From: JBLFWJ01 sp047611425
Lineage (GTDB): Bacteria; Bacteroidota; Bacteroidia; UBA10329
Assembly (NCBI GenBank): GCA_047611425.1
Contig: JBLFWJ010000053.1
Span: 1 to 18,150, forward strand
Reading direction: 5' to 3'
Length of the DNA: 18,150 nucleotides
The notes under the pieces are model-generated. The model searched no databases. It was given only the letters and a program-made list of their open reading frames with translations, and was not told the DNA's origin. The translations under genes were made by a program, and so were the position numbers. Shown here piece after piece: positions 1 through 6,849 of the stretch; positions within the stretch are counted from its first letter, which is position 1, and each line of letters begins with the position of its first letter.

Positions 1-490
1 GCTCGTTGGCCCAGATTGGAAACCAAGAAGGGAAATGACCATCTATCAAAGGGAAATAGAGCATATCCACTACTCTACCATGAAACACCTTAGAATAGCC
101 GCCTTCCTCAGGAAATAGTGTTGCCAACTGCCCGTAGGAATCATTAAAAATTACACCGTACAGGACGCTATCAATAATATTACCGACAGCACCTGCTAGA
201 ACAAACGAAATGGCTACCACCATTCCTGTCTTCTTTTTCTCTTTTATAAGGTTTAGCAAATACCAGATAATGCCAAACACCATCGTTATTCTGAATAGTG
301 TCAGGAACAATTTGCCCCACTCGCCTCCAAAACTCATTCCGAAAGCCATACCGATGTTCTCGGTAAAGTGAATGATGAACCAATCGAATATCTCGATATC
401 CTGACCCAACATCATGTTGGTCTTAATCCAAAACTTTAGTACCTGATCAGAAATCAGGACTCCAAAAACTATGGTTAGGGCTGTTCTCAA
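1..490 (-). CDS. lspA: Lipoprotein signal peptidase, C-terminus cut by window edge
   Basis: Inner-membrane aspartyl protease (signal peptidase II) that removes the signal peptide of lipid-modified prolipoproteins. 163 codons are visible. Hydrophobic segments lie near residues 3-20, 60-80 and 88-106. Family landmarks are SDQVLKFWIK (14-23), TENIGMAFG (43-51) and GNIID (103-107), whose Asp107 should be one of the two catalytic aspartates. The second catalytic Asp (FNxAD motif) lies beyond the left edge, so completeness cannot be judged. The longer stretch after GNIID, with GQLATLFPEEGGYSK, is as I expect for Bacteroidota LspA. Start: an in-frame TAG lies at 499-497 and there is no ATG or GTG, so TTG at 490-488 is the only usual start codon; it gives MRTALTIVFG, which fits the family N-terminus. 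It is the last visible gene of the ileS-dksA-lspA cluster and sits directly after a terminator-like hairpin. Confidence 0.93.
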   Translation of the reverse strand, partial: MRTALTIVFGVLISDQVLKFWIKTNMMLGQDIEIFDWFIIHFTENIGMAFGMSFGGEWGKLFLTLFRITMVFGIIWYLLNLIKEKKKTGMVVAISFVLAGAVGNIIDSVLYGVIFNDSYGQLATLFPEEGGYSKVFHGRVVDMLYFPLIDGHFPSWFPIWANE

Positions 491-498
491 TTTGAGCT

Positions 499-524
499 AA
501 AAAAGAAGGGTCTTCACAGACCCT
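499..524 (-). terminator. Intrinsic terminator or attenuator between dksA-like gene and lspA
   Basis: On the minus strand AGGGTCT-GTGA-AGACCCT forms a perfect 7-bp stem (524-518 with 513-507) closed by a GNRA-type tetraloop. TC and six T residues (504-499) follow at once. This is a textbook Rho-independent signal for transcripts coming from ileS and the dksA-like gene. The lspA TTG codon begins nine bases after the T-run, so lspA must depend on read-through or on a promoter very close to its start. Confidence 0.75.
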
Positions 525-549
525 AATCAATTCATCTAAATGGTAATTA

Positions 550-927
550 TCAGCCTTGAGCGTTCTTCGCTTCAATGCTCAATGTAGCATGAGGAACAAT
601 TTTCAATCGCTCTTTACTGATCAATTTCCCAGTTACACGACAAACGCCATAGGTTCCGTTGGCGATTCTGATTAACGCATTTTCAAGACCTTGAATGAAC
701 TTTTGCTGACGCCCTGCCAACTGATTCACTTCTTCTTTTGAAAGCACTTCACTGCCATCATCCATTAACTTGAATGATGGAGCCGTATCCTCGGTACCGT
801 GATCACCTTTATGAGACATCTGATCTTTCAGCAATACAAAATCCTCTCTTGCCGTTACCAATTTCTCTTCGATGATATCCTTAAACTCTTTCAAATCCGC
901 GGCCGAATATTTAGACTGCTCTGCCAT
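550..927 (-). CDS. DksA/TraR-family transcriptional regulator with degenerate zinc finger
   Basis: 125-residue protein of the DksA/TraR type, which in other bacteria binds the secondary channel of RNA polymerase and tunes transcription, often with ppGpp. An N-terminal helical region with probable coiled coil (about 8-85) includes the EDTAPSFK stretch near the tip. The C-terminal segment from 90 matches the family zinc-finger region (NGTYGVCRVTGKLI, then KERLKIVPHATLSIEAK). Only the first of the four usual cysteines remains (YGVC); the others read T, S and A. It therefore probably folds without zinc, as seems common for Bacteroidota homologues. It starts 15 bases after the ileS stop, so it is almost certainly cotranscribed with ileS; a terminator follows it. 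Because there are several DksA-like paralogues in this phylum, I give no symbol. Confidence 0.9.
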   Translation of the reverse strand: MAEQSKYSAADLKEFKDIIEEKLVTAREDFVLLKDQMSHKGDHGTEDTAPSFKLMDDGSEVLSKEEVNQLAGRQQKFIQGLENALIRIANGTYGVCRVTGKLISKERLKIVPHATLSIEAKNAQG

Positions 928-942
928 AATTTATCTTTTTTA

Positions 943-3900
943 TCAATTAATTCTGTTGATTTTGATGAAGGTGACGATATCGTCTACAACATCAATTTGC
1001 TTTGCTTCGTTCTGGCCAATTTCCTCTACTAAATCAAGGCTATTAGCTAGCGTTTCATCGCAAATATAGTCCAAATTGTTGTTGACAGCAGCGTTGATTT
1101 TCTCGTGCTTTTGAATCGCTAAATTGATGCGATCGATTACCTCAAATCCACTGTCTTTTCTTAGGTTTTGAATGCGGTTAACGAGCTCTCTAGCAATACC
1201 TTCCTCCTTCAAAGATTCGGTTAATGTTACATCCAAAGCCACGGTAATACTTCCTTCTGAAGCAACAGTCCATCCGGGAATGTCCTCGGAAGTGATCTCC
1301 GCATCTCCAGCACTCAATTCTACCGATTGACCATCAACGTCAATTGATAAAGTTCCATTGGTCTCAAACTCAGAAATTGAAGCCTGATCCAATTGAGAAA
1401 TAGCAGCGGCAACCGCTTTCATAATCTTCCCGTATTTGGGTCCAAGTGCCTTGAAGTTCGCCTTGATCTGCTTTTTTATTTTATCCGATCCCGCTTCTAA
1501 ATACTGAAGTTCTTTCACGTTTACTTCGGAAAGAATCAGGCCTTCAACAGCTTCCAATTGTCTTTGGAATGTTCCATCAAGAACAGGAATCATAATCTTT
1601 TGCAACGGCTGTCGAACTCGAATCTTCTCTTTCTTTCTAATACTAAGAATGAGCGAAGTTGCTGTTTGTGCAATCTCCATTCGTTGCTCTAAATCCGCAT
1701 CAATCAAACTTGAATCACTTTTTGGAAAATGACTTAAGTGTACTGATCCTTCGTTCATGCCTGTAACCTGGTTAAGATCCATAAACAGCTTATCAGAATA
1801 GAAAGGTGCAATCGGACTCATGAGTTGAGCTACGGTTTCCAAACAGGTATAAAGCGTTTGATAAGCCGCATACTTATCCGTGGACAATTCGCCCTTCCAA
1901 AATCTTCTTCGGCACAATCGCACATACCAATTACTCAAATGCTCAGTAACGAATTCTTGTATAACACGACCAGCCTTTTTCGGCTCGTATTCAGCGTAAA
2001 GTTGATCAGCTTCCGCAATCAGTGAATTCAACCTTGACATAACCCAACGATCAATCTCTGGCCGGTCGGCAACCGGAACAACTGGAGTGGAATTGTCAAA
2101 CTTGTCGATGTTCGCATACATCGCAAAGAAGCCGTAGGTGTTGTAAAGTGTTCCAAAGAATTTTCGGGTTGATTCCAGAATACCATCGGCATCAAACTTC
2201 AGGTTATCCCAAGGCTCAGCATTAGTAATCATGTACCATCTAGTGGCATCGGGCCCGTATTTAGAAAGCGTTTCAAACGAATCGGCCGCATTGCCCAATC
2301 GCTTCGACATCTTCTGTCCCGCCTTGTCCAAAACAAGGCCGTTGGAAACAACATTCTTGTATGCCACAGAATCGAAACACATCGTAGCAATGGCATGGAG
2401 CGTAAAGAACCAACCTCTGGTTTGATCAACCCCTTCTGCGATAAAATCTGCTGGGTAGTAGGACCGATCATCAATCAACTCTTTGTTCTCGAATGGATAA
2501 TGAAGCTGCGCGTAAGGCATGGATCCGCTATCAAACCAAACATCGATCAAGTCAGTTTCTCGAGCCATTGGCTTGCCAGAATCGGAAACCAAAACAACCT
2601 TATCCATATGCGATTTATGCAGATCAATCTGGCTGTAATTCTCTTCCGACATATCACCAGCTGTAAATCCTTCCAGAGGATTTTCGGACATCACACCTGC
2701 CTCAACTGCTTTGGCGCATTCAGCCTTCAACTCTTCAACCGAACCGATGCACTTGGCTTCGTCTCCGTCCTCTGTTCTCCAAATTGGCAACGGAATTCCC
2801 CAGTATCGGGATCTTGAAAGATTCCAATCCTGCAGGTTCTCCAGCCAGTTTCCAAAACGGCCAGTTCCGGTACTAGCTGGTTTCCAATTAATCGTATTAT
2901 TCAATTCAATCAATCTGTCCTTTGACTCGGTTGTTCTAATAAACCACGAATCCAACGGATAGTAAAGTATCGGCTTATCTGTTCTCCAGCAATGTGGGTA
3001 GCTGTGTTCGTATCTCTCAACTCTAAAAGCCTTGTTCTCAGTTTTCAGTTTGATGGCGATTCGCTCATCAACGCTTAGATATTTGTCTCGGCCTTGCTTA
3101 GTCTTTTCAGCTTCTATCTCCTCATCCGTGTAGTATTCCGCTTTAACGTATTCACCTGCGAAATCAGAAACTTCTGAACGGAATTTGCCTTGAAGATTAA
3201 CCAACGGAACCATATTTCCATTGCCATCATCTACCAGCATGGCGCCCATTCCAGCGACCTTGGCCACTCTCGCATCATCGGCACCAAATGTTGGCGCGAT
3301 GTGAACGATTCCTGTTCCATCCTCTGTTGAAACAAAATCACCGCCAATCACTTCAAATCCCTTCCCATCAGGCTGTGCGTACGGAAGCAATTGGTCAAAC
3401 TTTACGCCTACCAACTCAGAACCCTTGAATTCTTCAACGATCTGATATGGGATTTTCTTGTCGCCTTCTTGATAATCGTCAAGTGACAACTCTGCATTTT
3501 CTGCTTTGAACCATTTGCCGACCAATGCTTTGGCCATGATCACAATAATTGGTTGAGATGTGTACTGATTGAAGGTTTTTACAGCCACATAATCAATCTT
3601 CTCTCCTACGGCTAAAGCTGTATTTGAAGGAAGTGTCCAAGGTGTGGTTGTCCAAGCTACGAAGTGCGCTTGCCCACCAAGTTTTTCATCCAACTCGGGG
3701 GCTCGAAATTGAGCCACTACAGTTGTGTCCTTTACATCTCGGTAGGTACCCGGCTGGTTCAGTTCATGAGAACTTAAGCCTGTTCCCGCTTTTGGCGAAT
3801 AAGGCTGAATGGTGTACCCTTTGTAAATCAGTCCTTTCTTATATAGCTTTTGAAGTAGCCACCATACCGTTTCCATGTACTTCGGCTCGTAGGTGACGTA

Positions 3901-4347
3901 TGGGTTTTCCATATCCACCCAGTAACCCATCTTAACAGTTAGGTCATTCCAGACATCCGTGTAACGCATTACCGCAGTGCGACAAGCCTCGTTGTACTCT
4001 TCAACAGAAATCTTTTTGCCGATGTCTTCTTTCGTAATTCCGAGTTCCTTTTCAACGCTCAGTTCAATTGGTAAACCGTGCGTATCCCAACCCGCTTTTC
4101 TTAAAACCTTTTCTCCTTTTAGAGTGTGGTATCGACAGAAAATATCTTTGATAGCACGTGCCAGAACATGATGAATTCCGGGCTGTCCATTTGCAGATGG
4201 TGGCCCTTCATAAAACACGTAAGGCTTACTCCCTTCGCGCGTACTAATACTCTTGGCAAACGTGTCGTCTTCTTCCCAAAACTTTAGAATCTGCTCTGCA
4301 ACGTCAGGCAGATTCAACTTATCATACTCATTATACTTTGTTGCCAT
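943..4347 (-). CDS. ileS: Isoleucyl-tRNA synthetase, type 2-like with GIHH signature
   Basis: Charges tRNA-Ile with isoleucine in the cytoplasm. 1134 residues from the ATG at 4347-4345 (MATKYNEYDK); a further in-frame ATG at 4386 would add 13 residues that do not look like the family start. Class I landmarks: signature motif as GIHH (57-60, within NGQPGIHHVLAR), WDTHGLPIE (87-95), CP1 editing domain with TTTPWTLPSN (233-242) and GTGIVHIAPTFGADD (344-358), FDSGS (605-609), KMSKR (679-683), then an anticodon-binding region rich in tryptophans and a long C-terminal domain. KMSKR rather than KMSKS and the GxHH order point to the type 2 (mupirocin-tolerant) lineage. It is the first gene of a cluster with the dksA-like regulator (15 bases away) and lspA; ileS next to lspA is a widespread arrangement. 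Confidence 0.97.
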   Translation of the reverse strand: MATKYNEYDKLNLPDVAEQILKFWEEDDTFAKSISTREGSKPYVFYEGPPSANGQPGIHHVLARAIKDIFCRYHTLKGEKVLRKAGWDTHGLPIELSVEKELGITKEDIGKKISVEEYNEACRTAVMRYTDVWNDLTVKMGYWVDMENPYVTYEPKYMETVWWLLQKLYKKGLIYKGYTIQPYSPKAGTGLSSHELNQPGTYRDVKDTTVVAQFRAPELDEKLGGQAHFVAWTTTPWTLPSNTALAVGEKIDYVAVKTFNQYTSQPIIVIMAKALVGKWFKAENAELSLDDYQEGDKKIPYQIVEEFKGSELVGVKFDQLLPYAQPDGKGFEVIGGDFVSTEDGTGIVHIAPTFGADDARVAKVAGMGAMLVDDGNGNMVPLVNLQGKFRSEVSDFAGEYVKAEYYTDEEIEAEKTKQGRDKYLSVDERIAIKLKTENKAFRVERYEHSYPHCWRTDKPILYYPLDSWFIRTTESKDRLIELNNTINWKPASTGTGRFGNWLENLQDWNLSRSRYWGIPLPIWRTEDGDEAKCIGSVEELKAECAKAVEAGVMSENPLEGFTAGDMSEENYSQIDLHKSHMDKVVLVSDSGKPMARETDLIDVWFDSGSMPYAQLHYPFENKELIDDRSYYPADFIAEGVDQTRGWFFTLHAIATMCFDSVAYKNVVSNGLVLDKAGQKMSKRLGNAADSFETLSKYGPDATRWYMITNAEPWDNLKFDADGILESTRKFFGTLYNTYGFFAMYANIDKFDNSTPVVPVADRPEIDRWVMSRLNSLIAEADQLYAEYEPKKAGRVIQEFVTEHLSNWYVRLCRRRFWKGELSTDKYAAYQTLYTCLETVAQLMSPIAPFYSDKLFMDLNQVTGMNEGSVHLSHFPKSDSSLIDADLEQRMEIAQTATSLILSIRKKEKIRVRQPLQKIMIPVLDGTFQRQLEAVEGLILSEVNVKELQYLEAGSDKIKKQIKANFKALGPKYGKIMKAVAAAISQLDQASISEFETNGTLSIDVDGQSVELSAGDAEITSEDIPGWTVASEGSITVALDVTLTESLKEEGIARELVNRIQNLRKDSGFEVIDRINLAIQKHEKINAAVNNNLDYICDETLANSLDLVEEIGQNEAKQIDVVDDIVTFIKINRIN

Positions 4348-4368
4348 TGTAATTTTCAAAAAGGTGTG

Positions 4369-4376
4369 CAAAAATA
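4369..4376 (-). promoter_or_regulatory. Possible Bacteroidota -7 box upstream of ileS
   Basis: The minus strand reads TATTTTTG, matching the Bacteroidota -7 consensus TAnnTTTG, 21 bases before the ileS ATG. I could not find a convincing TTG -33 element at the right spacing, so this is a weak call. Confidence 0.3.
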
Positions 4377-4494
4377 AGGGTTGCAAGCGACCATTTGCAC
4401 TTAATAGAAACCAATGTTACGAAGCTACGTTCGTTCGAGAATTGCCAATGGACACACGTACATTTACCCTTCGATTTAAACTTCAATAGTCCAG

Positions 4495-4815
4495 ATGGCA
4501 ATAGACCATATTACTAATCAACTTTCAACCTTCGGAGAAGTGATAGTAAAGAAGATGTTTGGAGGTTGCGGATTGTATCACGAATCAGGAGTAATGTTCG
4601 GAATGATTACTGGCAAAAGCGTTTTCATGTTGCGCTTAGGCGATGCAAACAAAGCTGAGTTTGAAGCCAAAGGTGCACGGCCATTTCACAGTGACAAAAA
4701 AGGAAAAGGCATGCCCTATTACGAAGTGCCGGTTGACGTTTTTGAGGATAGAGACGAACTAGCGATGTGGGCTAATTCTGCTTTAGACGTTGCCGTTTCA
4801 GCCAAAAAGAAGTAG
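4495..4815 (+). CDS. TfoX N-terminal domain protein
   Basis: 106-residue cytoplasmic protein made only of the TfoX/Sxy N-terminal domain. The diagnostic stretch is VKKMFGGCGLYHESGVMFGMI (about 18-38), followed by LRLGDANKAEFEAKGARPF and MPYYEVPVDVF, and a lysine tail. In gammaproteobacteria full-length TfoX controls competence genes together with CRP, but stand-alone N-terminal domains are scattered across bacteria with unknown roles, and nothing nearby suggests DNA uptake. ATG at 4495 gives the complete domain. It is divergent from ileS (147-base spacer) and is followed, apparently in the same transcript, by a PLP-enzyme reading frame. Its stop TAG (4813-4815) is preceded by an A-rich aaaaagaag run. 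Confidence 0.85.
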   Translation: MAIDHITNQLSTFGEVIVKKMFGGCGLYHESGVMFGMITGKSVFMLRLGDANKAEFEAKGARPFHSDKKGKGMPYYEVPVDVFEDRDELAMWANSALDVAVSAKKK

Positions 4816-4910
4816 TCATCGACCAGGATACGTTCAATACAATTAAGGGTATTCGAAAAGAATATTCTCCAACGGTAAAAGTTGAAGACTCTTGGCTGGA
4901 AGAGTTTGGC

Positions 4911-5771
4911 GTGACGTTGCTTATCAAGCGTGACGACCTCATTCACCAAGAAATTCAGGGAAATAAGTGGCGTAAGTTGAGGTATAATCTCATGGCTGCT
5001 GTACAGGGGGATCATCATACGATGCTCACCTTTGGAGGCGCTTACTCAAATCACATTGCTTCCTCTGCTTATGCAAGCTGGAGTGCCGGCTTGGATTTGA
5101 TTGCTGTAATCCGTGGAGAAGAATCGTCTAAAGACAACCCTACCCTCTCAAAAGCTAGAGGATTAGGAACGGAGCTACATTTCGTTTCAAGAGAAGACTA
5201 TCGTAGAAAAACAGAGAATGACTTCATCAATAATCTTCAGAAGAAGTTTGGCCGTTTTTATCTAATTCCCGAAGGAGGAGCCAATGCTGAAGGTGTGAAA
5301 GGGTGCAGTGAAATCCTCGGTGAAGTTGAACAAGATTTTGACCTAGTCTGTTGCGCAATGGGTACAGGAACCACTGTTGCTGGACTTATTCTTGCTTTAA
5401 AAGAAAACCAACGATTAATTGGGTTTCCAGCTTTGAAAGGAGGTGAATTCCTGAAAGAAGAAGTATTGGGATTGATTGATCTTGCACTTCTTAAACCAAC
5501 ACATCAAGAACTTTCTTCGATTGACTGGAAGCTCAACACAGATTACCATTTCGGGGGTTATGCCAAAATGAAACCTGAGCTGTTAGAATTCATTGATAGC
5601 TTTCAAAACAGAACGGGCATTCCACTCGACCCTGTTTACACGGGAAAGATGATGTTCGGTATTTACGACATGATTAAGAAGGGAGAAATTGAGAAAGGTC
5701 AGACCATTCTTGCCATTCACACCGGTGGCCTGCAAGGTTGGGACGGCATGAAAGACCAAGAAAAGGCATAA
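4911..5771 (+). CDS. D-cysteine desulfhydrase / ACC deaminase-like PLP enzyme, start uncertain
   Basis: Fold-type II PLP-dependent enzyme of the ACC deaminase/D-cysteine desulfhydrase family; which substrate is used cannot be told from sequence. KRDDLIHQEIQGNKWRKL contains the Schiff-base lysine (Lys19 counted from 4911), and FGGAYSNHIAS (about 40-50) and the phosphate-binding loop GTGTTVAGL (about 151-159) follow. The first usual start codon is GTG at 4911, but homologous-looking sequence continues upstream in frame (TIKGIRKEYSPTVK, then WLEEFGVTLLIKRDD), where family members normally have about 25-30 more residues. The frame stays open back to a TAA at 4773-4775 with no ATG, GTG or TTG in between. 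So the true N-terminus is probably upstream, using ATT (4842 or 4851), ATC or CTG, or there is a frameshift. It follows the TfoX gene on the same strand and ends in a terminator. Confidence 0.85.
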   Translation: MTLLIKRDDLIHQEIQGNKWRKLRYNLMAAVQGDHHTMLTFGGAYSNHIASSAYASWSAGLDLIAVIRGEESSKDNPTLSKARGLGTELHFVSREDYRRKTENDFINNLQKKFGRFYLIPEGGANAEGVKGCSEILGEVEQDFDLVCCAMGTGTTVAGLILALKENQRLIGFPALKGGEFLKEEVLGLIDLALLKPTHQELSSIDWKLNTDYHFGGYAKMKPELLEFIDSFQNRTGIPLDPVYTGKMMFGIYDMIKKGEIEKGQTILAIHTGGLQGWDGMKDQEKA

Positions 5772-5772
5772 A

Positions 5773-5800
5773 AAAGGCCACCCCAATCAGGATGGCCTTT
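5773..5800. terminator. Bidirectional terminator between convergent genes
   Basis: AAAGGCCA (5773-5780) pairs perfectly with TGGCCTTT (5793-5800) around a 12-base loop. On the minus strand the stem runs into CCTTTTTTAT, a good T-tract, serving the DUF3078 gene. On the plus strand it follows the PLP-enzyme stop by one base but has only a short T-tail. Confidence 0.75.
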
Positions 5801-5821
5801 CGAACAATACGTTGAGGTTTC

Positions 5822-6820
5822 TTAGAACTTGTAGGACAATCCTACTCCGGCTACTTCCTTAAACTGAATTCGTGCACCCACCTTTTGAATAGGGTTTCCG
5901 TCTCCATCCAAAAACTGGGTACCATCAGCTCTTTCCAAGAAGACCGCATTTCCATCGCTGTCGGTGATGGCAATGTTGATATCGTTGTCGTAAATCAAGT
6001 GTGTAAATAAACTCACCGTTAACCACTTGTTCACTTTCATATTAATAGACGTTTGCCAATCAACATCAATGTTCTTACGGTTATCGGCATCCTTATCTGT
6101 GTAATTGTTGAACAGATTTAAATCAGTAGCCAAGGTCACATTCTTCATGATGTCCTTCTTCAACCCAAACTTGAAGTAGGCTCCAAATTCAGCATTCAAA
6201 CCTTCTCCATCTTGCGTTTTCAAACCAGTTGTTGGGTCGTACTCAGCACCCTTAACTCCGAATGATCCCGCATCAGCCAATTTTTGGTCGTTCACAAAAG
6301 TGAATTTTCCTGTGACTGGAGAAATATAAACTGTGATCCATTCTACAGGCTTGTACTCAACACCCAAAGAAGCAATGAGGTAACCCGGTGCAAGAAAACG
6401 ACTAATTGCTGTGCTATCATTTGGTAAAGTGTAACCAGGCTGAAACTGTGTTTTGAAATTGGCCTCAGCTGCATAGCTAAACACTTTACTGTTTGCAATC
6501 GGTCTAGCCAGTTTGCTCAAAAAGTCAATCTTATCCTCGTTCTTCTGCCAGTCATATGATTTAGTGTACATCAATCCGTAACCTAGATCAAGTCGGTTTT
6601 CCCACTTCCAGCCCTTTTTGTGAAGGTTCGCATATAGCTGAACTAGTGCGGTAGCTGAGAATGAGTTCTCACCACCTGCAGCCCAATTCACCAGGGCTAC
6701 TTGGTTGGTTTGTAATGAAGTGAATCCACCAAAAGTCCAGGTAGAATCCTTGTTTACAATTTGTGCGTTTGCTGAAAATGCTACGCAAGCGATTGCTAAA
6801 AACGCGTATAGTTTTTTCAT
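5822..6820 (-). CDS. DUF3078 outer-membrane protein
   Basis: 332 residues from the ATG at 6820-6818. The N-terminus MKKLYAFLAIACVAFSANAQ is a clear signal peptide, with cleavage expected after AQ. The mature part matches the Bacteroidota family DUF3078: WTFGGFTSLQTNQVALVNWAAGG, then an AxLHKKGWKWENRLDLGYG strand pair, FLSKLARPI, and AEANFKTQFQPGY. Alternating beta-type segments and the final aromatic residue (AGVGLSYKF) suggest an outer-membrane beta-barrel. Function is unknown. A longer reading from 6877 would overlap the peptidase gene and bury the signal peptide, so I reject it. It lies 29 bases after the oligoendopeptidase stop and is probably cotranscribed; a strong terminator follows at 5800-5773. 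Confidence 0.88.
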   Translation of the reverse strand: MKKLYAFLAIACVAFSANAQIVNKDSTWTFGGFTSLQTNQVALVNWAAGGENSFSATALVQLYANLHKKGWKWENRLDLGYGLMYTKSYDWQKNEDKIDFLSKLARPIANSKVFSYAAEANFKTQFQPGYTLPNDSTAISRFLAPGYLIASLGVEYKPVEWITVYISPVTGKFTFVNDQKLADAGSFGVKGAEYDPTTGLKTQDGEGLNAEFGAYFKFGLKKDIMKNVTLATDLNLFNNYTDKDADNRKNIDVDWQTSINMKVNKWLTVSLFTHLIYDNDINIAITDSDGNAVFLERADGTQFLDGDGNPIQKVGARIQFKEVAGVGLSYKF

Positions 6821-6849
6821 GGTTAGATATGTGATTGTCTGGTTTTTGT

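Noticed and set aside
2395..2817. 140-codon plus-strand open frame inside ileS
   Set aside because: It lies antisense to a well-conserved synthetase core, has no recognisable domain or signal, and is a codon-usage shadow.
4451..4494. Promoter for the TfoX gene (TACATTTA)
   Set aside because: One base off the -7 consensus, and the nearest upstream TTG gives only a 14-base spacer, too short to support a call.
4801..4815. Programmed -1 frameshift fusing TfoX to the PLP enzyme
   Set aside because: The run is c-aaa-aag, not the full A-AAA-AAG slippery heptamer, no strong downstream structure is evident, and a TfoX-PLP enzyme fusion makes little biological sense. It is kept only as an option in the finding on the missing start.
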